This document shows positions 1 through 7,866 of a DNA stretch of 54,734 nucleotides, piece after piece (within the stretch, counting starts at the first letter, position 1; the number at the start of each line of letters is the position of its first letter). A program made the position numbers and the translations under genes. The notes below the pieces were generated by a model that did no database searches, was not told the origin of the DNA, and worked only from the letters and a program-made list of their open reading frames with translations. This DNA is from Clostridiales bacterium UBA7001 (lineage in GTDB: Bacteria > Bacillota > Clostridia > TANB77 > CAG-508), in contig DJXP01000040.1 in the NCBI GenBank assembly GCA_002449785.1, positions 1-54,734 of the forward strand, given 5' to 3'.

Positions 1-1
1 A

Positions 2-2110
2 CATTTTATGGATCCAGAAGATGAAGTATATAGAAGAATTTTGCAAGCTGGACAAAAATATGATGATGCTGATAATCAAGCACCACTATATTTAAGAACT
101 ACTGAAGAAATGCTTGAAGAATTTTCATATTTAGGTGAGTCAAAAGCATTTGAAGTTGTTGTAACAAATACAAATAAAGTAGCAGATATGTGTGAAAAAA
201 TAAAACCAATTTCACCAGAAAAATGCCCACCACATATTCCGGGTTGTGAAGAAGATATTAAGAATATTGCATATAAAAAAGCTCATGAATTGTATGGAGA
301 TCCGCTTCCAGAAATTGTACAGACAAGACTTGATAAAGAACTAAATTCTATTATTAGTAATGGTTATTCAGTTATGTATATTATTGCACAGAAATTAGTT
401 TGGAAATCAAATGAAGATGGATATATAGTAGGTTCAAGAGGTTCTGTTGGATCAAGCTTAGTTGCATTTATGACTGGTATAACAGAAGTAAATTCTCTTC
501 AGCCACATTATAGATGTCCTAAATGTAAATATTCCGATTTTACTGATTATGGAATTGGAAATGGATTTGACCTTCCAGATAAAGATTGTCCAAAATGTGG
601 AACAAAACTTTGTAAAGATGGTATGGATATACCATTTGAAACTTTCTTAGGATTTAATGGAGATAAAGAGCCTGATATAGACCTTAATTTCTCAGGTGAA
701 TATCAAGCAAAAGCACATAAATATACAGAAGTTATATTTGGAAAAGGAACAACTTTTAAAGCAGGAACAGTAGGAACTGTTGCTGAAAAAACAGCATTTG
801 GATATGCTAGAGGCTATTATGAAGATAGAAATATAAAAAAATCAAATGCCGAAATTGCAAGAGTATCAAAAGGTTGTGTTGGAGTAAAAAGAACAACCGG
901 GCAGCATCCAGGTGGAATTATTGTTGTTCCAAAAGGAAGAGAAATATTTGAATTTACACCAGTTCAACACCCAGCAGATGATTCTGGTTCAGATATAATA
1001 ACAACACATTTCGATTACCACTCAATCGATGGAAACCTTTTAAAACTAGATATTTTAGGTCATGATGATCCAACTGTTATAAGAATGCTACAAGACTTAA
1101 CAGGAATTGCTCCAACAGATATACCACTTGATGATAAGGAAACAATGTCTATATTTAATTCAACAGATGCATTAGGAGTTACACCAGAGCAAATAGGTTC
1201 TGAAGTTGGAACATTTGGTATTCCAGAATATGGTACACCATTCGCAAGAGGAATGCTTGTAGACACACATCCTACAACATTTGATGAATTAATTCGTTTA
1301 TCTGGTTTATCACATGGTACAGATGTATGGCTTGGAAATGCACAAACACTTATAGAAGAAGGTGTAGTAACTCTAAAAGAAGCGATTTGCTGTCGTGATG
1401 ATATAATGGTATATTTAATGAAGAGAGGACTTCCGCCTGATAAAGCATTTAAGATTATGGAAACAGTTCGTAAAGGTAAAGCATTAAAAGACCCAGAAAA
1501 ATGGGCTGGATTTAAAGAATTAATGAAAGAATATGACATTCCAGATTGGTATATAAAGTCATGTGAAAAAATTAAATATATGTTTCCTAAGGCACATGCT
1601 GCAGCATATGTTACAAATGCTTTTAGAATAGCATGGTTTAAAGTCCATATGCCCTTAGCATATTATGCTGCATATTTCTCAATTAGAGCAGGAGCATTTG
1701 ATGCAGAATTTATGATAAATGGGAAAGCTAAAGTAGAAGCAAAAATGAAAGAAATTGAGAATCTTGGAAACAATGCTGCACCTAAAGATAAAGATATGTA
1801 TGATGATTTAGAGATAGTACATGAAATGTATGAAAGAGGTTTTGAGTTTTTACCAATTGATTTATATAAATCTCATAGCACAAAATTTCAAGTAGAAGAT
1901 GGGAAACTTCGTCCACCATTAAACTCAATTGCAGGGCTTGGAAATGTTGCCGCAGAAAGCATATATAAAGCAAGATGTGAAGAACCTTTTGAATGTATAG
2001 AAGATATGCAAGCTCGTTCAAAAATTGGTAAATCAGTTACAGAATTATTAGAGAAATTTGGCTGTTTAAAAGGAATGACAAAATCAAACCAATTAAGCCT
2101 ATTTGTATAG
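2..2110 (+). CDS. polC: DNA polymerase III alpha subunit, Gram-positive PolC type (5' truncated by window edge)
   Basis: Replicative DNA polymerase of low-GC Gram-positives. The reading frame is already open at base 2, so this is only the C-terminal ~703 residues of a protein that is usually ~1,430; the exonuclease and OB parts lie upstream of the window. Visible landmarks: a PolC zinc finger with CPKC at 515-526 and a second CPKC at 587-598, the GSRGSVGSSLVAF segment near 430-470, and the catalytic aspartates in PDIDLNF at 671-691. These are followed by a helical fingers region containing THPTTFDELIRLSGLSHGT (about 1268-1325) and a C-terminal helix-hairpin-helix-like segment. PolC rather than DnaE fits a Firmicutes host. 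The gene ends at TAG 2110, and a hairpin repeat starts five bases later. The family call is certain; only the 5' end is unknown. Confidence 0.97.
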   Translation, partial: HFMDPEDEVYRRILQAGQKYDDADNQAPLYLRTTEEMLEEFSYLGESKAFEVVVTNTNKVADMCEKIKPISPEKCPPHIPGCEEDIKNIAYKKAHELYGDPLPEIVQTRLDKELNSIISNGYSVMYIIAQKLVWKSNEDGYIVGSRGSVGSSLVAFMTGITEVNSLQPHYRCPKCKYSDFTDYGIGNGFDLPDKDCPKCGTKLCKDGMDIPFETFLGFNGDKEPDIDLNFSGEYQAKAHKYTEVIFGKGTTFKAGTVGTVAEKTAFGYARGYYEDRNIKKSNAEIARVSKGCVGVKRTTGQHPGGIIVVPKGREIFEFTPVQHPADDSGSDIITTHFDYHSIDGNLLKLDILGHDDPTVIRMLQDLTGIAPTDIPLDDKETMSIFNSTDALGVTPEQIGSEVGTFGIPEYGTPFARGMLVDTHPTTFDELIRLSGLSHGTDVWLGNAQTLIEEGVVTLKEAICCRDDIMVYLMKRGLPPDKAFKIMETVRKGKALKDPEKWAGFKELMKEYDIPDWYIKSCEKIKYMFPKAHAAAYVTNAFRIAWFKVHMPLAYYAAYFSIRAGAFDAEFMINGKAKVEAKMKEIENLGNNAAPKDKDMYDDLEIVHEMYERGFEFLPIDLYKSHSTKFQVEDGKLRPPLNSIAGLGNVAAESIYKARCEEPFECIEDMQARSKIGKSVTELLEKFGCLKGMTKSNQLSLFV

Positions 2111-2114
2111 TGAG

Positions 2115-2210
2115 CCATTGGGGACGGTTCTGTTTGGAATATTGCTGAGACTGTTAGACTTTAGTCGTTACAGCCTCAGTATGCCGTAGCTTTTGTCCAA
2201 GTCGGACCAG
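2115..2210. repeat. Dispersed palindromic repeat, single-unit copy
   Basis: Intergenic palindromic element. The outer arms are 2145-2154 and 2170-2179 (CTGAGACTGT / ACAGCCTCAG, one mismatch). The inner arms are GACT 2157-2160 and AGTC 2163-2166. The left flank is CCATTGGGGACGG and the right flank TTGTCCAAGTCGG. The unit and flanks recur at 46233-46384. The form resembles REP elements mobilised by RAYT transposases, but no such transposase is in the window. Confidence 0.8.
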
Positions 2211-2252
2211 ATCTATATTTAATTAATATTAGAATTGTTTGAGGAAAAAATA

Positions 2253-2546
2253 ATGGAAAGTATTACTGAAATAGTTAATTTAAATTATTTATTGCTATAT
2301 TTATTAGCAATTAATATTATAGGTTTTTTAGCTATGGGAATAGATAAGTTTAAAGCTAAAAAAGGATATTGGAGAACTCCTGAAGGAACACTTATGACAA
2401 TTTGTTTAATTGGTGGAGGAATTGGTACAATTGCTGGTATGTATACATTTAGACACAAAACAAAAAAATTAAAGTTTACAATAGGAATGCCAACAATTTT
2501 AATCGCAGAAATAGTTTTAGTATTTTATTTATTATTTATAAAATAA
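2253..2546 (+). CDS. DUF1294 family small membrane protein
   Basis: Small integral membrane protein of 97 residues with no known biochemical role. The family signature is clear: a first membrane helix, then a GIDKxKAKKGYWRTPE segment, a glycine-rich helix (LIGGGIGTIAG), the motif FRHKTKKLKF and a last hydrophobic helix. I start it at ATG 2253, not at the in-frame TTG 2235, because GAGG at 2241-2244 is correctly spaced only for the ATG. It stands alone between the 2115 repeat and a weak terminator at 2565, so it looks monocistronic. No partner gene suggests a function. The family assignment is secure and the function is open. Confidence 0.88.
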   Translation: MESITEIVNLNYLLLYLLAINIIGFLAMGIDKFKAKKGYWRTPEGTLMTICLIGGGIGTIAGMYTFRHKTKKLKFTIGMPTILIAEIVLVFYLLFIK

Positions 2547-2564
2547 ATAGTTATATAAAAATAT

Positions 2565-2598
2565 AAAAGAGGACGTTTGTAATAAAAATGTCCTTTTA
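2565..2598 (+). terminator. Probable intrinsic terminator of the DUF1294 gene
   Basis: Stem AAAGAGGAC / GTCCTTTT (one G-U pair) around a 15-nt loop, with a short T-rich 3' arm. It lies directly after the gene and before the next promoter. Moderate strength only. Confidence 0.5.
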
Positions 2599-2624
2599 TA
2601 GAATTAAGTTAAATAATTATTTTC

Positions 2625-2653
2625 TTGTGTAAAAAAAAACTATATGGTATAAT
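2625..2653 (+). promoter_or_regulatory. Sigma-A-type promoter of the TPR protein gene
   Basis: TTGTGT (2625-2630), 17-bp spacer, perfect TATAAT (2648-2653). The predicted start near 2660 gives a leader of about 46 nt before the ATG at 2706. Confidence 0.7.
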
Positions 2654-2705
2654 ATTTTAGTAATAAAATTTTAATATTTGAAGGATGTAGAAACGAGGAA
2701 TAAAT

Positions 2706-4010
2706 ATGCTTGAAAAGCTTATTTTTATTTTATTATCATTTGTTTTATTTGTGGTAACTTTTTTTAAAATAATAAAGAAAAATGATACTAATTACATAAT
2801 TATATTATTAATGCAAGCTATAGGAATTACGATTTGTTTTATTGAAATAAAGTTTAATATATTTAAAAATATAATTTTGGGAATAATTAGATATGTTTTT
2901 TCAATAATTATTCCAATGTTTATTGTTATTATAGAAGCAAATGACTTTAATTTTTCTGAGATTACAAGTGTTGCACTTGCATATTTTTTTAGATTAATTG
3001 GAAATGATAAATTATCTAAACAGATTTTAGTTAAGCTTGTAACTAAATATCCAGAAAGTTATATGGGGCATAAGTTGCTAGCAGAATATTATGAAAATGA
3101 AGGAGGCATGAGAAGAGCAATTGATGAATATGTGACTTCAATAGATATAAAGAAAAATGATTATAAGTCATATTTTAAGATTGCTAAACTTCTAAATGAA
3201 TTAGATAAAAAAGATGAAGCTATACAAATGTTGGAGAACTTATTAAAAACAAAACCAGATTATTATGATGCTTCTATTCTTTTAGGAGATTTGCTTTGTG
3301 GTGAAGAAAGATTTAAGGAAGCAATTAGTGTTTATACAGAAGCTTTAAAATATACACCAAATGATTTTGATTTATACTATAATTTAGGAATAGTTTATAC
3401 AAAATTAAGTGATTTTCAAATGGCAAAGGAAATGTATGAAAGGGCTGCAACATTAAATCATATTATGTATGCAACAAACTATAATTTGGGATTAATAATA
3501 TTAATTCAAAAAGATTATGATTTGGCAGAATCATATTTTCAAAAATCGTTAGAGGGTGAATACGAAGCTGAAGCTTATTATAGTTTAGCAATAATATATA
3601 CTTATAAATGTGAAAAGGATAAAGCAATTAATTTTTTAAATAAAGCAATAGAATTAAAACCTAAATTATTAGAAAAAGCTAATAATGAGCCTTGTTTTAA
3701 TAATATAAAACAATATATAACTGTTTCTGTAAAAATGAATAATGAAGAAGAAAAAATATATGATGATGAACCTAGAAATAATAGAAGTATAAATATGATT
3801 AATCTTGAAAATGATGCAATTAAATATTTAGAGGATATTTCTAAATTAGTTGAAGGCATGAAAGAAACAGAAGCTAAGCAAAAAATAGAACAGAAGTTAG
3901 ATTATATTATTAATAGACAAAAAGCTAAAAAAGAAAAAGTAGAAATGGAATTAGAAGAATTAAAAAAAGAAAAGAAAGAAAAAGACAGAGAAGAAAGACA
4001 AAATAATTAA
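2706..4010 (+). CDS. Membrane-anchored tetratricopeptide repeat protein
   Basis: Protein of 434 residues with an N-terminal membrane part (hydrophobic stretches at about 4-20, 28-48 and 58-78). Tandem TPR units follow between about residues 110 and 320; each has the helix-turn-helix spacing typical of TPRs, with Y, G and A at the expected positions (for example DLYYNLGIVYTKL and AEAYYSLAIIYTY). The last 70 residues are a highly charged, K/E-rich probable coiled coil. TPR arrays bind other proteins, so a membrane scaffold or assembly role is likely, but the partner cannot be told. The start ATG 2706 has CGAGGA about 8 bases upstream, and the gene has its own promoter at 2625. Next comes the dpaA-like gene after 73 bases. 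Confidence 0.85.
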   Translation: MLEKLIFILLSFVLFVVTFFKIIKKNDTNYIIILLMQAIGITICFIEIKFNIFKNIILGIIRYVFSIIIPMFIVIIEANDFNFSEITSVALAYFFRLIGNDKLSKQILVKLVTKYPESYMGHKLLAEYYENEGGMRRAIDEYVTSIDIKKNDYKSYFKIAKLLNELDKKDEAIQMLENLLKTKPDYYDASILLGDLLCGEERFKEAISVYTEALKYTPNDFDLYYNLGIVYTKLSDFQMAKEMYERAATLNHIMYATNYNLGLIILIQKDYDLAESYFQKSLEGEYEAEAYYSLAIIYTYKCEKDKAINFLNKAIELKPKLLEKANNEPCFNNIKQYITVSVKMNNEEEKIYDDEPRNNRSINMINLENDAIKYLEDISKLVEGMKETEAKQKIEQKLDYIINRQKAKKEKVEMELEELKKEKKEKDREERQNN

Positions 4011-4083
4011 ATCTTTTATTTCTTGAATAAGAAAAGAATTGGTACATATTAATTAAATAAGTATTTTTTATGAAAGGAATGAT

Positions 4084-4953
4084 TTGAATATGGAAAAAGC
4101 TATAACTGTTGTTGGAGGGGATTTACGTATAGTAAAACTTGTTGAAATGCTAATTAATGATGGATATAAAGTGTATACTTATGCACTTGAAAATTCTGAA
4201 GATTTGCTTAATTTAAATGGAGTTGAAATGTGTCCTACTTTAGATGAGGCTATTAGTCATTCAAAAGTTGTAGTAGGTCCAGTGCCATTATCTAGTGACA
4301 GAAAAAGATTAACTTCTCCTTTTGGAAGAAATAGTGTTGATATAGAGGATTTTATAAAAAAATTAAAAGGAAAGTATTTAATTGCAGGAACTATAAATAT
4401 TAAAGAAGAACTTGATAATAATCAAATTCAATATACAGATTTGTTAAAAAGAGAAGAATTTTCTGTTTTGAATACTATAGCAACAGCAGAGGGCACAATA
4501 CAAATTGCAATGGAAGAAACTCAAAGAACAGTTCATGGCTCTAATGTGTTAGTAATGGGATTTGGTAGAATAGGAAAAGTATTAGCTAAAATGTTAGATG
4601 GTATTGGTGCTAAAGTATATTGTGAGGCAAGAAAAAATGAAGATATTTCTTGGATAAAAGCATATGGATATAATCCAATTCATTTAAATAATTTAGATGA
4701 GTATTTAGGAAAATTTGATATTATTATTAATACAATACCTTTTCAAATATTAGATGGTCAAAAATTAGACTTAGTAAAAAAGGAATCTGTAATAATAGAT
4801 TTAGCATCAAATCCAGGTGGTGTTGATAGAAAAGCTGCAAGAGATAGAAATTTAAAAGTTATTTGGGCTCTTTCACTTCCAGCAAAAGTTGCTCCACTTA
4901 CTTCAGCAGAATTTATAAAAGAAACATTATATCATGTGCTTAAAGAGTTATAA
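4084..4953 (+). CDS. dpaA: Dipicolinate synthase subunit A-like protein (SpoVFA/DpaA)
   Basis: Homologue of the A subunit of dipicolinic acid synthase, which with subunit B makes the spore-core chelator dipicolinate in the mother cell from a lysine-pathway intermediate. Seen: the N-terminal VVGGDLR motif typical of DpaA, then PVPLSSD, and a central Rossmann segment VMGFGRIGKVLAKML for the dinucleotide. The C-terminal part ends PAKVAPLTSAEFI, as in the family, and the length (288-290) is normal. TTG 4084 has AAAGGA five bases upstream; ATG 4090 is the alternative, with 11-base spacing. Subunit B (spoVFB), lysine-pathway genes and other sporulation genes are not adjacent, which is unusual because Bacillus has both subunits in one operon. 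A hairpin repeat begins right after the stop codon. Confidence 0.88.
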   Translation: MNMEKAITVVGGDLRIVKLVEMLINDGYKVYTYALENSEDLLNLNGVEMCPTLDEAISHSKVVVGPVPLSSDRKRLTSPFGRNSVDIEDFIKKLKGKYLIAGTINIKEELDNNQIQYTDLLKREEFSVLNTIATAEGTIQIAMEETQRTVHGSNVLVMGFGRIGKVLAKMLDGIGAKVYCEARKNEDISWIKAYGYNPIHLNNLDEYLGKFDIIINTIPFQILDGQKLDLVKKESVIIDLASNPGGVDRKAARDRNLKVIWALSLPAKVAPLTSAEFIKETLYHVLKEL

Positions 4954-4954
4954 T

Positions 4955-4981
4955 CAGATAGTGGGACGGAGGTCTTGTCTG
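4955..4981 (+). repeat. Small hairpin repeat (GGGAC...TTGTCT family), copy 1
   Basis: Stem-loop immediately after the dpaA stop: CAGAT(A) pairs with GTCTG and GGGAC pairs with GTCTT using G-U pairs, around a GGAG loop. It has the same design as copies at 30183, 30255 and 40787. This is the most diverged copy. Confidence 0.55.
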
Positions 4982-5066
4982 AAATTTGAGTTTATAGGAG
5001 TCTTTTAAAAAACCTAAATTTTACATAAGGAGAATATAGAATTTATTTCTATATAATAATAAATCA

Positions 5067-5876
5067 ATGTCAGATTTAATACATGCAGTTATCTTAGGAA
5101 TAGTACAAGGATTAACAGAGTTTTTACCTGTTTCTAGCTCAGCACATTTAAATGTTTTCCCTTGGATATTTGGCTGGGCTAATATTTCAGATTCATTTGA
5201 TGTAGCATTACATTTAGGAACATTACTCGCAATATGTGCTTACTTTTTTAAAGATTGGATTAATTTAATAAAAGGTGGATTGAAAAAAGTATTTAAAAAA
5301 GAAGATTCACTTGATGGAAAAATATTTTGGTATTTAGTTATTGCTACTATTCCAGCGGGAATTGTAAGTTTAGTATTAGACAAATTATCTGAAATTTTAA
5401 TTGGAGATAATTTGAATATAGAAATGGGATTAATTGCTATAGCATTAATTGTTTTAGGTATAGTATTATATATTGTAGATAAAAGATGTGAATCTAAAAT
5501 AAAGTATGAAGAAATTACATTAAAGCAATCAATATTTATAGGGATTTCTCAAGCATTAGCTGCTGCTTTTCCAGGAGTTTCACGTTCTGGAATAACTATG
5601 ACTATTGCGAGACTTTTAAAAATAGATAGAGAGAGTGCTGCTAAATTTTCTTTTTTACTTGCTACTCCTATAATAGCTGCTGCTGCTTTAGTGAATATTA
5701 CTGAATTTGCATTTTCTCTTCCATTTTTTATGGGAATTTTGGTTAGTTTCTTAGTAGGTTTATTTGTAATTAAATTTTTAATGGACTATTTAAAAAAAGG
5801 AAGTTTCAAAATTTTTGCTATATATAGAATTATATTAGGAATAATAATTTTAGGAATTATATTTATAAGATTATAA
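5067..5876 (+). CDS. uppP: Undecaprenyl-diphosphatase UppP (BacA)
   Basis: Integral membrane phosphatase that turns undecaprenyl diphosphate into undecaprenyl phosphate, recycling the lipid carrier for peptidoglycan and wall polymers; it also gives bacitracin tolerance. Both signature motifs are present: GLTEFLPVSSSAHL at residues 15-28, holding the conserved glutamate, and FPGVSRSGITMT near residue 168, holding the conserved arginine. The length of 269 and about eight hydrophobic helices are normal. ATG 5067 is the only possible in-frame start because a TAG lies at 5037, but the good Shine-Dalgarno AAGGAG ends 33 bases upstream. An 8-bp hairpin (5034-5054) sits in between and could bring the two closer. 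The sortase gene follows after 45 bases. Confidence 0.96.
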   Translation: MSDLIHAVILGIVQGLTEFLPVSSSAHLNVFPWIFGWANISDSFDVALHLGTLLAICAYFFKDWINLIKGGLKKVFKKEDSLDGKIFWYLVIATIPAGIVSLVLDKLSEILIGDNLNIEMGLIAIALIVLGIVLYIVDKRCESKIKYEEITLKQSIFIGISQALAAAFPGVSRSGITMTIARLLKIDRESAAKFSFLLATPIIAAAALVNITEFAFSLPFFMGILVSFLVGLFVIKFLMDYLKKGSFKIFAIYRIILGIIILGIIFIRL

Positions 5877-5921
5877 TAATGTATTAAATTTATTAATATT
5901 ATATTAAACGGAGGTACATAT

Positions 5922-6659
5922 ATGGCTAGAGGAAAACATGCAGGAAAAAACAACACATTTTTCGGCGATGAAAATTATTATAAAAGAAGAAATGAATACA
6001 TAAAAGAAGAAAATGATGAAATTGGCGAAAAAGAAATTGAAAATGAATCTGAATTTTCTAATAATAATGAATATGATTATGAAGAAGAAAAAAATTTTAG
6101 TGATTATGATGAATATGATGAAAAAAATATAAACTTAAAAAGAGTATTAATAATTGTTTTTATTATTGCAATTATTATATTTATTGTAGCTTTTTTAGTT
6201 AGTAGGAAAAACCAAAATGATACAAATGTGCAAGAAGGAAATTCTAATACTCAAAGTATGTCTTCTCAATATGAAGGTTATAAAGTATTAGGACAAATAA
6301 AAATTGATAAAATAGGAATTTCGCAATATATATTAGATTCAACAGATGATAATGCTTTAAAAAAAGGCGTTGGAAAACTTTATGGTGGAAGTTTAAATAA
6401 TTATGGTAATTTCTGCATAGTTGGGCATAATTATGATGAAATTTTTGCTAAATTATCTGATTTAACTCAAGGAGATATTATTACTATAATAGATAAAAAA
6501 ATGAAAGAAAGTAAATACAAGATTACTAGTATTACTTCTGTTGAACCAGATAATTTAGAATGCTTAACTCAAAATGATAGTAAAATCGAACTTACATTAA
6601 TTACATGCCAAACAGGTTCAACTAAAAGATTAGTAGTAAAAGCAGAAGAAGTAAAATAG
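5922..6659 (+). CDS. Sortase (class D/E-like)
   Basis: Membrane-bound transpeptidase that cuts sorting signals and joins surface proteins to the cell wall. The protein has 245 residues. An unusually acidic, Asn/Glu/Asp/Tyr-rich cytoplasmic head covers residues 1-72, one membrane helix lies at about 74-95, and the sortase beta-barrel is extracellular. The catalytic triad is visible: His169 in VGHNYD, Cys229 in LITCQT and Arg236 in TKRLVV. GGAGG stands 6 bases before ATG 5922. The next gene, 50 bases on, encodes a secreted SH3 protein ending in LPEVG, a membrane helix and a positive tail, so it is the obvious substrate. The exact class is inferred from size and topology only. Confidence 0.9.
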   Translation: MARGKHAGKNNTFFGDENYYKRRNEYIKEENDEIGEKEIENESEFSNNNEYDYEEEKNFSDYDEYDEKNINLKRVLIIVFIIAIIIFIVAFLVSRKNQNDTNVQEGNSNTQSMSSQYEGYKVLGQIKIDKIGISQYILDSTDDNALKKGVGKLYGGSLNNYGNFCIVGHNYDEIFAKLSDLTQGDIITIIDKKMKESKYKITSITSVEPDNLECLTQNDSKIELTLITCQTGSTKRLVVKAEEVK

Positions 6660-6709
6660 TAAAATATATTTTAGAAATAGAAATACATAAAGAAAGGAAT
6701 GAATTATGT

Positions 6710-7546
6710 ATGAAAAAACTAGTTAGTCAAATAGTTTTAATAGTTATGATAGTAATGGGTGTAAATTTATTTTTAGTGCATGAAGTAAAGGCTGAAAGTG
6801 TAGCAGGACTTAATTGCCCACCTTCAGTAAATGTGGGTTCTAATTTTACAGTTGCACTTATACTTCCATCTAATGCATATAGTGCAGAAAGTTCTGTTAC
6901 TGTTAAATATAGTGATGGAACAACTGATACAAAAAAAATAGTATATATGAATGGTATGAATGATTTCCCAAATTCTGTTACATTTAATGCTAAAGTTGCT
7001 GGAAACGCTACCGTTACAGCATCAAATATTATTATTTCAGATTCGGCATCAAATGCAATAGAAAATGGAGGATCAAAGACTGGAAATGTTAATATAATTG
7101 GTGCTGCTCCAGCTGATACATCATCTCAACCAAATACATCATCAACTACTTCGAATGATAATTCTAGTACACCGGCTACAGTAACTTTTAAAGATGCTAG
7201 TGAAACAGTTTATACTACTGGAAAATGTAATGTAAGAGAAAGTTATTCAACAAATAGTAATATTCTAGGAAAATTAAATAGTGGTGCATCAATAAAAAGA
7301 ACAGGTATAGCTGATAACGGGTGGTCAAGGGTAGAATATAATGGAAAAACTGCATATATTTCATCACAATTTTTAACTAAAGAGAAACCAGCTGACCCAA
7401 CTTTTAAACAAACAAATGATACTATGTATGCTACTCAAAATTGTAACTTGAGAAAGAGTTGGAGTACAGACAGTGAAAAAGTTGGATATTTGGAAAAAGG
7501 GCAAGAAGTAACAAGAATTGGTGTAGCAGATAATCGGATGGTCTAA
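6710..7546 (+). CDS. Secreted SH3b-repeat protein, N-terminal part (frameshifted before its anchor)
   Basis: Signal peptide of about 28 residues (hydrophobic core, then KAES), a cohesin/Ig-like beta domain at about residues 30-140, a Ser/Thr/Asn-rich linker at about 143-165, then two bacterial SH3 repeats. The first is complete (about 170-225). The second breaks off after GVADN, where the frame ends RMV-stop. SH3b domains usually bind peptidoglycan peptides. Removing C7535 restores GWSKIKNNGEEVYVATRLL, which matches GWSRVEYNGKTAYISSQFL of repeat 1, and the frame then runs to 7844. The break is therefore a +1 insertion, real or a sequencing error. As read here, the product would be secreted but not anchored. 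Confidence 0.85.
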   Translation: MKKLVSQIVLIVMIVMGVNLFLVHEVKAESVAGLNCPPSVNVGSNFTVALILPSNAYSAESSVTVKYSDGTTDTKKIVYMNGMNDFPNSVTFNAKVAGNATVTASNIIISDSASNAIENGGSKTGNVNIIGAAPADTSSQPNTSSTTSNDNSSTPATVTFKDASETVYTTGKCNVRESYSTNSNILGKLNSGASIKRTGIADNGWSRVEYNGKTAYISSQFLTKEKPADPTFKQTNDTMYATQNCNLRKSWSTDSEKVGYLEKGQEVTRIGVADNRMV

Positions 7547-7844
7547 AATTAAGAATAATGGTGAAGAAGTATATGTTGCAACAAGGTTGTTATCAGAAGT
7601 CAAACCAGATATGACAGAGGAAAATGTAATAAATAATTTAGTTACAAATGAAAATGTAGTAAACAATGAAACTACAGTTCAAAATAAAACTGAAATTGAA
7701 CTAATAAGAGAAGAAGTTGGTGTTTTGCCAGAGGTTGGAAATAATATTTTTATTACTGTTTATAGAATAATTAGTATATTGGCAATTATTATATCAATTG
7801 TTTTATATAGAATATATATAAAAATAAATTCAAAAGAGCAATAA
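7536..7844 (+). CDS. C-terminal part of the SH3 protein with LPEVG sorting signal (out of frame with its 5' half)
   Basis: Continuation of the gene at 6710 in the +1-corrected frame. It holds the end of SH3 repeat 2, an Asn/Glu/Val-rich stalk of about 45 residues, and a cell-wall sorting signal: LPEVG, a hydrophobic helix of about 20 residues, then a short tail with R and K. LPEVG differs from the common LPxTG by Val for Thr. It follows the sortase gene that probably acts on it. A TTG at 7587 could in principle start it alone, but there is no Shine-Dalgarno or signal peptide, so it is best read as the severed end of one gene. Confidence 0.75.
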   Translation, partial: GWSKIKNNGEEVYVATRLLSEVKPDMTEENVINNLVTNENVVNNETTVQNKTEIELIREEVGVLPEVGNNIFITVYRIISILAIIISIVLYRIYIKINSKEQ

Positions 7845-7866
7845 AAATAATTGAAAGGGAATAAAA

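Noticed and set aside
1060..1539. 159-residue open frame on the - strand inside polC
   Set aside because: Antisense shadow of a highly conserved gene; no ribosome site or promoter.
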